42,810 nucleotides of DNA from Burkholderiaceae bacterium (GTDB lineage Bacteria > Pseudomonadota > Gammaproteobacteria > Burkholderiales > Burkholderiaceae_A). The notes beneath the pieces were generated by a model. That model was given only the letters and a program-made list of their open reading frames with translations. It ran no database searches and was not told where the DNA came from. The stretch spans positions 1 through 42,810 of the forward strand of contig JAGYKN010000013.1 in NCBI GenBank assembly GCA_018401615.1. Direction: 5' to 3'. Positions 9,731-21,775 of the stretch are shown one piece after another; within the stretch, counting starts at the first letter, position 1; each line of letters begins with the position of its first letter. The position numbers were made by a program, and so were the translations under genes.

Positions 9731-10004
9731 ATGCGAATTCTTTTCTAGATCCGAGAAAACGTAAGAAGACCCTCGCCGAACGTGGACTGGACTTTGAAGA
9801 TGCAGCAATAGTTTTCCAAGAAAAGTACCGTTGAGATTCTGACGAGCGTAAAGAATACGGCGAAGTAATAATCTGGCTTCGACTTCTCGCGGTCGCATTG
9901 TTGTCATTGGGTATACCTCGCGTGGTGCGGATCGCCACATCTTCAGCATGAGAAAGGCAAATGATCGTGGAGTAAACTCCGCCCAGGCCCTACCAAGGTT
10001 CTGA
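9731..10004 (+). pseudogene. BrnT-like toxin remnant
   Basis: Reading from the ATG at 9731 gives MRILF and then a stop caused by a two-base insertion; skipping it restores DPRKRKKTLAERGLDFEDAAIVF, the usual opening of BrnT (DUF497) RNase toxins. Homology continues in changed frames with DERKEYGE, GRIVVIGYTSRGADRHI and FSMRKANDR, and the frame closes at 10002-10004. The total span of about 91 codons is the normal BrnT length. At least three lesions prevent expression. The companion BrnA-like antitoxin remnant follows at once on the same strand, the usual toxin-then-antitoxin order. Confidence 0.68.
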
Positions 10005-10253
10005 TCTCGGCGTCGATGCGCATGCGGTCAAACCTCATGAATACAAGGAGCTTCCCGAACTGACCGAGGACATGTTACCTCGAGCCACGCTGAGGAAAGG
10101 GGGAGACCAAAATCAGTGAACCCGCGTCAAATGATTAGCCTTCGTTTACTGCCGGATGTCATCGAACGCTGGAAGGCAACCGCTCTGGCTGGCAAACTCA
10201 AAGTGGCTGAAAAATTAGCGAAGGGACCTCAACACGCTAAACACTGCGCCTAA
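10005..10253 (+). pseudogene. BrnA-like antitoxin remnant
   Basis: Two pieces of a BrnA-type ribbon-helix-helix antitoxin. The first, near 10022-10105, reads HEYKELPELTEDMLPRATLRKGG, matching the conserved ELTEDML-RA-KGG block. The second, in another frame from about 10117, reads NPRQMISLRLLPDVIERWKAT, the ribbon-helix-helix DNA-binding part, and runs on to the TAA at 10251-10253. One frame change near 10110 splits them, and the GWQTR motif that usually follows WKAT has been altered. It is directly downstream of the BrnT remnant. Both partners are dead together, so there is no orphan toxin problem. Confidence 0.65.
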
Positions 10254-10295
10254 CAAAACCCTCACACTGGGCGGACCAATAGCTGGTTTGAACCG

Positions 10296-10383
10296 TGGCG
10301 GAGAGGGTGGATTGAACCTACCGGTAGGGTCGCCCCTTACGCCTGATTTCGGTCAGGTACATCTGACCACTCTGCCACTCTCC
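10296..10383 (-). pseudogene. tRNA-Ser(CGA) pseudogene, copy A
   Basis: On the minus strand an 88-base serine-type tRNA can be drawn: acceptor GGAGAG paired with CTCTCC, a D-arm GAGTGGTCA, an anticodon arm CCTGA/TCAGG, a long variable arm typical of tRNA-Ser, T-arm GGTTCAA and an encoded CCA. The anticodon loop is only six bases (CCGAAA) instead of seven, consistent with loss of the T of an ancestral CTCGAAA loop, so the CGA anticodon is out of register. It is probably non-functional. The 30 or so bases upstream of the tRNA repeat the last codons of serS. See the matching copy B next to the main serS remnant. Confidence 0.65.
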
Positions 10384-10441
10384 GCTGCGTCGGGATTATA
10401 ACGTCTCCACCCCGCCCATGATCGAGTGGCAATGCCACGCC
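10384..10441 (-). repeat. Duplicated serS 3' end fused to a glk-derived fragment
   Basis: Bases 10393-10418 on the minus strand spell the final serS codons (MGGVETL and stop), identical in sense to 11939-11963 beside the other tRNA-Ser copy. Immediately upstream, 10412-10437 reads GGCATTGCCACTCGATCATG, nearly identical to a part of glk at 4180-4207. The two meet at a shared ATGGGCG. This looks like a recombination junction at microhomology joining a piece of the gpx-glk region to a piece of the serS-tRNA-Ser region. It is not a mobile-element end: no transposase or inverted repeat is present. Confidence 0.6.
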
Positions 10442-10482
10442 GCAGCCGCCTCTGTGAGGCTTCACTCCGTTCTGACGGCGTG

Positions 10483-10958
10483 CTACCCACGCGCCAGGCA
10501 CCTGAGAAGCTGGGGCTCTATCTTGGCAACGCCATCGGCTGGATCCGAAACGACACGACCTGCTGCCTCGATCGATTAGAAACTTGGTGAAATTCCACTT
10601 CAAGGCCTCGGTACCAAAGACGCCTGGCGCCGCCGCTTTTAGATGGAGAAAAGTGGATGGTGGACGGGCCATTGACGTCACACTTTGCAAACATCGGAAA
10701 CAGAGACGTCGAAACGAGAGGAGCAGAAAGCGGCGATGTTCTCGCCCAGGTCTGGCCCTGCGCGCCGAACTGATTGCACGAATCCCATTACCACCAGACC
10801 CCTGCCCATGTGCCGACGGTAGAGGGCCTCCAGATCCTTGTACAGAGGCGTAGCCGCATTGACTGGCGACATTGACCACCAGAAGCACCTTTCCCGTAAT
10901 CCAGAAGATTCTCGGCGATGCCGTCTAAACGACTCAACTGAACGCTGGGCAGACTCAT
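10483..10958 (-). pseudogene. Glutathione peroxidase, decayed copy 2
   Basis: Starts [21 protein letters not shown] at 10958, as in copy 1 at 4869. It retains the middle that copy 1 has lost. In alternating frames it reads VVNVASQCGY (catalytic cysteine present), YKDLEALYRRHMGRGLVVMGF, a damaged CNQFG block, [38 protein letters not shown] and DPADGVAKIEPQLLRCLARG before the TAG at 10483-10485. At least four frame changes are needed. About 30 bases upstream of the start are also shared with copy 1. After the stop, the opening of the small membrane-protein gene is present and then cut by a deletion that leads to the glk/serS junction. Confidence 0.78.
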
Positions 10959-11178
10959 AGCTCATGAGTACCTGCGTTGGGCAGCCCCGGTCGAGCGAAA
11001 GCCTCTCCGTTTAGGCCCATTTGGAAAGGCCATGCCTGATGCCGCCATCAATATGTGAGCCGTCATTGGTGTCATCCTCGTGCAAGGCGCGGTCTACTCC
11101 TCTCGATCGACAAAAAAGGGAGCAAAGGACTCGCTGAGAAAAATCAGCACCTCTGGAGCCGCTACAAAACTGAGTAAC

Positions 11179-11467
11179 TTACGTGGGGTTCAAGATTTCA
11201 GAAATATCACGCGCGCGCTGTGCAATATGCGGACGATCGTGACCTGCTCTGTCGTGAACTCAAAAGATCATGAAGTTGCTATGCGCGCATGAGCGGAAGT
11301 CATCAGACAGCTCGGGCCGCTGCCGATAGCCCGAAGGGTTGAGACAAACTTTCGCAATGCGCACGCAACTCAGCCACGAAAGTTACGGCGCGAATCGGAT
11401 TGTCTTATGCAATTTAGTCGCCGATCTCCTCAAGATCGCACGCCAAAGGCGTGATCAGCAATTGCAT
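11179..11467 (-). pseudogene. ParE-like toxin remnant
   Basis: The minus strand from an ATG at 11467 reads a ParE/RelE-superfamily toxin with two in-frame nonsense codons: DLEEIGD-stop-IA-stop-DNPIRA, where the family has DLEEIGDYIAQDNP. Further pieces in shifted frames are VTFVAELRAHC, NPSGYRQRPELSDDFRS, FTTEQVTIVRILHSARD and ISEILNPT before the TAA at 11179-11181. The overall span, 96 codons, is the family length. The start overlaps the parD stop (TAATG), the usual parDE arrangement. The nonsense substitutions argue for genuine decay rather than indel sequencing errors. Confidence 0.68.
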
Positions 11468-11733
11468 TAGCGAGCTTGGCGAGTCGCCTGCCAGGCGTAT
11501 TTGGCTTGTAATCGATCAAACACCGGTTCCGCAGCAAGTGCTGCGCCGCTGGCCTTGCCTGCGCAATATCATCGTTCTCAGTGCTTGGAGTTGATGACGG
11601 TTATGCTCGGTGTCCCCGAGTGCCGCAAAGTCCCGCACGGACGACCTCACTGGGACGTTGTTCGTAGCGGCCGCTTTGATTTGGTCGTGATGAAGGTCTC
11701 AGAAATGGGGCTCAGGGCAACGCTGGTGGGCAT
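11467..11733 (-). pseudogene. ParD-like antitoxin remnant
   Basis: Begins at the ATG at 11733 with a good AGGAG ribosome site. It reads MPTSVALSP and, after a frame change, SGRY, SEVVRAGL, then ALGDTEHNRHQLQALRTMI and GKASGAALAAEPVFDRLQAK, ending at the TAA at 11467. This is the ParD ribbon-helix-helix antitoxin layout at the usual 88-codon length: an N-terminal DNA-binding part and a C-terminal toxin-binding helix. At least three indels disrupt it. The ParE remnant follows with overlapping stop and start. Confidence 0.68.
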
Positions 11734-11859
11734 GATGCTCTCCTAAGAGCACAACCGCTATTATTCACAGGCAACAAGCCTCGTCAAGATTGACCGGATG
11801 CCAGCAGCAAAGACTCAGCAGTTGTAATGATTTAAAAACCAACAAGCCTGCGAAACCCG

Positions 11860-11926
11860 GGGCGGTTCAAGTCGCCTTACGCCTGATTTCGAGTCAGACT
11901 ATCTGACCACTCCACCACCTCTCTTC
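11860..11926 (-). pseudogene. tRNA-Ser(CGA) pseudogene, copy B
   Basis: Directly downstream of the serS remnant, in the place where Burkholderiales commonly keep a tRNA-Ser. The minus strand shows GAGAGGTGG, D-arm GAGTGGTCA, an anticodon arm CTGA-CTCGAAA-TCAG with an intact CGA anticodon loop, and CGTAAGGCG. Then the long variable arm is missing, the T-arm is distorted (GACTTGAACC) and no matching 3' acceptor strand or CCA is seen. It is clearly related to copy A at 10296-10383. Each copy keeps what the other has lost: B the anticodon loop, A the variable arm, T-arm and acceptor. Confidence 0.6.
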
Positions 11927-11938
11927 GCCGCAACGCGG

Positions 11939-13224
11939 TTATAACGTCTCCACCCCGCCCATGAACGGCACCAGCGCGAGGCACGCGAACGGCTGCCATC
12001 GGCCCGTTGATAATTCTCCAGCACGGCAACGAGGGTCCGGCCCACAGCCGTCCCGAACCATTGAGGGTGGATGAATTCATTCCTCGATTTCCCACCGCCC
12101 GCCCGCCTGACCCGCGCCCGTATGCGTCGCCTGAAAGCTTCAAATTGCTCACACTGAGATCTCTCTATAGGCTCCCTTGCGCTGGAAGCCAGACTCTTGC
12201 GGTCATAGGTCTTTGCGGCGCCAAAGCCCATGTCGCCGGTGCACAAAAGCATCACCCGATACGGCAGTCTAACCCCTGCAGAATAACAGATTCGGCGTGC
12301 CCCACCATCTCCCTCCAAGGCGCCGTAGCTCGTCCCCGGCTGCCACCAACTGGACCATCTCGACCTTATCGAATTACGGCGAATCATGCCCCGGGTGTCC
12401 CGACCATAGGAGCCAGCCTCGCTTCTAAAGCATGGGGTGTGGGCCGTCAACCGCATGGGAAGTGCCGACTCCTCTAGCAACGCATCACGCACGAGGTTTG
12501 TGAGAGAGACCTCGGAGGTGGGAATGAGAAAGAGCCCTTCGTCATCACCCTCTTGGCCGCCCCTCTTTACTGCAAAGAGGTCATCGGCAAACTTGGGCAA
12601 CTGGCCCGTTCCAAAGAGGGTCGCGCTATTGACAATGTAGGGCGTATAGCACTCGGTGTAGCCATTGCGTGTGGTCTGCACATCCAACATGTACTGGGAC
12701 AGGGCCCGATGCAGCCTTGCCACGGGGCCTTGCATAAAGGTGAATCGCGAGCCCGAGAGCTTTGTACCCAAATCAAAATTCAGGCCCAGACGCGCGCCGA
12801 GTTCGACATGGTCCAGGGGTGAGTGATCAAACTCGGTGGGATTGCCCCAGCGCCGCACCTCCTGATTGTCATCGGCCGACGCGCCCGAGGGAACCGACTC
12901 ATGCGGCAGGTTCGGGATGCTCGCCAGCCAGCCCTCGAGCTCGGACTGGATGAGGGCGAGCTGAGCCTCTGCGGCGGCGAGCTGCTCTGGCAGCAATGCC
13001 ACCTGGGCCATAAGAGAGCTGGCGTCATTCCCGTTTGCCTTGGCCTGGCCAATCTGTTTGGAGAGGGTGTTGCGGTTGGCCTGCAATGACTCGGCTTGAA
13101 GCTGAACAGCCTTGCGCCTGGCCTCGAGTGCGTCAAAGGCCTGGGTGTCGAGGTCATAGCCGCGAGTGGCCAGTGCTGCCGCCACAGACCGACTATCTCT
13201 GCGAAGCAATTGAATGTCTATCAT
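11939..13224 (-). pseudogene. serS: Seryl-tRNA synthetase, decayed in the catalytic core
   Basis: SerRS charges tRNA-Ser and is essential. From the ATG at 13224 (MIDIQLLRRDSRSVAAALATRGYD) the frame is clean through the N-terminal coiled coil, residues about 30-110, and most of the class II core to motif 2 (PCFRSEAGSYGRDTRGMIR, near 12390). A frameshift follows at once: FDKVEMVQLV is in another frame. Further pieces (LPYRVMLLCTGDMGFGAAKTYD, a broken EISS-SNFEAF block, RRMRARVRRAGG-like sequence) are scattered over frames. Motif 3, normally NGSGLAVGRTLVAVLENYQ, reads WFGTAVGRTLVAVLENYQ. The stop at 11939-11941 closes MGGVETL. At least five lesions remove the ATP site. Another serS must exist elsewhere if this genome is viable and the sequence is correct. 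It lies downstream of ftsK-lolA. Confidence 0.85.
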
Positions 13225-13255
13225 CTGGATCCTCTGTCTTATGGGCCAGGCGCCA

Positions 13256-13948
13256 TCACATCGACGGCCGCAGCAGCTCTGTGCCAGCGGGTGCTTTGAA
13301 GTCAAAGAGACCGGCAGGCAGGGCCGCATTTCGGCGCTGCGCCGACAGCGTCACCTTGCTGCGCCGACCCATGGCATCCACCAACAAAAACTGCGCAATG
13401 TTCCCAACCCGATCAAGGCCCACCTCAAGGGCGGTGAGCGACTCAGAGGCCTCAAGGGGCTTGACCGACACCCAAGACAAGCCATCACGATCCGAGAGCC
13501 CAGCAAGTTCGAACCGCTCCCGAATCAGGCGCTCGGCATCCGGCCCCGCCAGAAGCAGCAGGCCAGCCGGCGTGGCCATCTGAGCGGGCTCAATCTTACG
13601 GACGCTCACCTGTGCGAGTTCAGGATCAAAGAGAAGGAACTCATCACCCCGGATGAGTTGGAGCTGCGGATAGGGCTGCCTTACCTCCCACCGAAATCGA
13701 CCTGGCCGGGCCAGCGCAAGGGTGCCCGTGAATCGCATCACCCGACCAGAGGGTGATGCCTGCTCATGTGAAAAATTTGCCTGCAATGTCTGGGTATCGC
13801 GCAGGGATGCAATCAGTCTCTCCTCGGGCCCGGCGATGACTTCGACCACAGGCTGAGCATGGACCACACCCGACCAGAGCGCCCCGGTGAAACCCAGGCA
13901 GGACCATCCCGCTGCCGCTGCGCAGGCGGTGATCAACCGGCGACGCAT
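13256..13948 (-). CDS. lolA: Outer-membrane lipoprotein carrier protein LolA
   Basis: LolA ferries lipoproteins across the periplasm from LolCDE to LolB. The 230-codon frame starts at the ATG at 13948, MRRRLITACAAAAGWSC, with a signal peptide ending near VVHAQP. The mature part holds the family pattern: SLRDTQTLQANFSHEQ, GTLALARPGRFRWEVRQPYPQLQLIRGDEFLLFDPELAQVSVRKI (in parts), PAGLLLLAGPD, then FDFKAPAGTELLRP at the end. It begins four bases after the ftsK stop and ends 31 bases before serS, so the three form one transcription unit. In many Burkholderiales rarA lies between lolA and serS; it is absent here. Confidence 0.9.
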   Translation of the reverse strand: MRRRLITACAAAAGWSCLGFTGALWSGVVHAQPVVEVIAGPEERLIASLRDTQTLQANFSHEQASPSGRVMRFTGTLALARPGRFRWEVRQPYPQLQLIRGDEFLLFDPELAQVSVRKIEPAQMATPAGLLLLAGPDAERLIRERFELAGLSDRDGLSWVSVKPLEASESLTALEVGLDRVGNIAQFLLVDAMGRRSKVTLSAQRRNAALPAGLFDFKAPAGTELLRPSM

Positions 13949-13952
13949 GGGC

Positions 13953-17936
<3,984 letters not shown>

Positions 17937-17954
17937 TGTTGTGGCTTGGGCGGC

Positions 17955-19939
<1,985 letters not shown>

Positions 19940-19953
19940 CGTTGAATTATCGC

Positions 19954-21105
19954 ATGCAGGTTTTGGAGACGTTTGCTGATCTCCCCATGGTCAAATGGCA
20001 GCAGCTCCTGGCTGCCTCGCCCGCACCGACGCCATTTGTTGATGCGCTTTTTCTTCAGGCCATGGCCGAGAGCCAGTCGGTCTGTCCCGACACCGGCTGG
20101 CAGGTCAGACCCGCACTGCTCTTTAATGATGCCGACGAGGTCGTCGGTGCGATGCCCCTCTATGCAAAAGGACACAGCTACGGCGAGTATGTCTTTGACT
20201 GGGCCTGGGCTCGCGCCTACGAGGAGGCAGGCCTGCCCTACTTCCCAAAGTGGCTGGTGGCCAGCCCCTTTAGCCCCGTTCCCGGCAGCCGTCTTCTGGC
20301 TGCGACCCCGGAGGCAAGACGAGGCCTCGCACTGGGCCTCACGGAATGGGCCAAGGCCTCAGGCTGGTCATCTGCACATGTTTTATTTGGCCATGAGAGC
20401 GATCACCAGGCTCTCACCGAGGCGGGCTGGCTGCTGCGCAAGGGGATTCAATTCCACTGGCACCACCGGGGGTACCGAGACTTCACCGATTTTCTCGATG
20501 CCCTTGCCCAGCCAAAGCGCAAGAAAATTCGAGCCGAGCGCCGCCGTGTCGCAGATGCTGGGGTGGTCTGCTCGATTCGATGTGGCAGTGAGATCAGCGA
20601 TGCGGATTGGGCGTTTTTTTATCGTTGTTATTGCCAGACCTATTTCGACCGCGGCAACCCGCCCTACCTGACTGAAGCCTTCTTTTCCCAGCTGCGCCAG
20701 AGCATGCCCCAGGCCCTGGTCTTGGCCATGGCCCACCGGGCAGAGACCCCAATTGCCTGCGCGCTCTTGCTCTTGGGGTCCGATCAGGGCAGACCAGTGG
20801 CCTATGGTCGATACTGGGGCGCAGTCGAGCAGGTTCCGATGCTGCACTTTGAGTTGGCCTACTACACCCCACTTGAATGGGCCATTGGACAAGGCATTGA
20901 GCGCATTGAGGGCGGCGCCCAGGGGGAACACAAAATGGCAAGGGGCTTTGACCCGGTGGAGACTTATTCATCACACTGGATCTCGAGGCCGGAATTCCGA
21001 GATGCAGTGGCCCGCTTTCTGGCCCGCGAGCAAGGCGGTGTGGACCACTATCTCTCTGAGCTCGACGACCGCCGGCCCTTTCGAACCAGCCCAAAGGATG
21101 CATGA
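19954..21105 (+). CDS. FemAB/GNAT-like acyl- or aminoacyltransferase (DUF482 type)
   Basis: It has 383 residues from the ATG at 19954; a TTG at 19942 would add four residues. The sequence matches the family once called DUF482 (peptidogalycan biosynthesis/GNAT): an N-terminal FVDALFLQAMAES block, AMPLYAKGHSYGEYVFDWAWA, YFPKWLVASPFSPVPGSRLL, HVLFGHESDHQAL, FHWHHRGYRDFTDFLDAL, KRKKIRAERRR near residue 190, YFDRGNPPYLT and the C-terminal RIEGGAQGEHKMARGFDPV with WISRPEFRDAV. These proteins have two GNAT-like domains. The substrate is unknown, and a link to cell-wall peptide modification is only by fold analogy. It lies divergent from nadE and convergent with ppa (stop 20 bases from the ppa stop). 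Confidence 0.82.
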   Translation: MQVLETFADLPMVKWQQLLAASPAPTPFVDALFLQAMAESQSVCPDTGWQVRPALLFNDADEVVGAMPLYAKGHSYGEYVFDWAWARAYEEAGLPYFPKWLVASPFSPVPGSRLLAATPEARRGLALGLTEWAKASGWSSAHVLFGHESDHQALTEAGWLLRKGIQFHWHHRGYRDFTDFLDALAQPKRKKIRAERRRVADAGVVCSIRCGSEISDADWAFFYRCYCQTYFDRGNPPYLTEAFFSQLRQSMPQALVLAMAHRAETPIACALLLLGSDQGRPVAYGRYWGAVEQVPMLHFELAYYTPLEWAIGQGIERIEGGAQGEHKMARGFDPVETYSSHWISRPEFRDAVARFLAREQGGVDHYLSELDDRRPFRTSPKDA

Positions 21106-21124
21106 GGGCCTGGGTGAGGCCTTC

Positions 21125-21658
21125 TTAGCCTTCCTTCTTGTAGCGATTGGCCCCATTTAGGATCTCAGTCCTCGCGGCCTCGGCCCCCTCCCAGCCCCTG
21201 ACCTTGACCCACTTTCCCTTTTCGAGGTCTTTGTAGTGTTCAAAAAAGTGGGTGATCTGAAGGAGTCGCTCGGGCGCGATGTCGCCTGGCTCTCGCCAGT
21301 GCTTGTAGATGGGCAGGATCTTGTCGATGGGCACAGCCAGCACCTTGGCGTCGCCCCCTGCCTCATCGTCCATCTGGAGCACACCGATGGCCCTGCAGGC
21401 AACCACGGCGCCACCAGCAACCGGAAAGGGCGTGATCACAAGGACGTCCACCGGGTCACCGTCATCTGAGATGGTCTCGGGCACATAACCGTAGTTACAG
21501 GGATAGTGCATGGAGGTCATCATGAAGCGGTCGACAAAGAGTGCCCCTGTGTCCTTGTCGACCTCGTACTTGATGGGGTCGCTTTGGGCGGGGATCTCGA
21601 TGATGACGTTGAATTCCTCAGGAAGTCGGTCTCCGGGGGGAACACTCTTTAGGGACAT
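21125..21658 (-). CDS. ppa: Soluble inorganic pyrophosphatase
   Basis: Family I PPase, hydrolysing PPi to two phosphates with Mg2+. It has 177 residues from the ATG at 21658, [10 protein letters not shown]. The reading frame is open upstream but the homology is not. Family features are [20 protein letters not shown], the [23 protein letters not shown] block with the metal-binding DGDPVD signature, [18 protein letters not shown] and [20 protein letters not shown]. The usual FVDRFM segment is complete. It is transcribed divergently from hppA, 117 bases away, so the cell carries both a PPi-wasting soluble enzyme and a PPi-conserving membrane pump under facing promoters. Confidence 0.96.
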   Translation of the reverse strand: MSLKSVPPGDRLPEEFNVIIEIPAQSDPIKYEVDKDTGALFVDRFMMTSMHYPCNYGYVPETISDDGDPVDVLVITPFPVAGGAVVACRAIGVLQMDDEAGGDAKVLAVPIDKILPIYKHWREPGDIAPERLLQITHFFEHYKDLEKGKWVKVRGWEGAEAARTEILNGANRYKKEG

Positions 21659-21775
21659 GGCTGCTTCTCTCAACTCTTTATTGGCTCGGATGAGCAAATC
21701 ATAAGGGATTCCCCCAATCCGCTTCAATGCAAAAAAGGCAAGACTCTCGACACCTAACAAATTAAGGAGTAACTC

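Noticed and set aside
10296-11926. Integrative element with tRNA-Ser att sites
   Set aside because: The two tRNA-Ser copies are direct repeats flanking toxin-antitoxin and gpx remnants, which resembles att duplication, but the repeat includes the serS 3' end and the whole tRNA and not just the tRNA 3' end. No integrase is present. A segmental duplication explains it better.
1-13255. Explaining all lesions as sequencing indels
   Set aside because: Nonsense substitutions in parE, lost catalytic residues in gpx copy 1 and prfC, multi-base deletions and the chimeric junction cannot come from single-base indel errors, although individual frameshifts such as the MORN one could.
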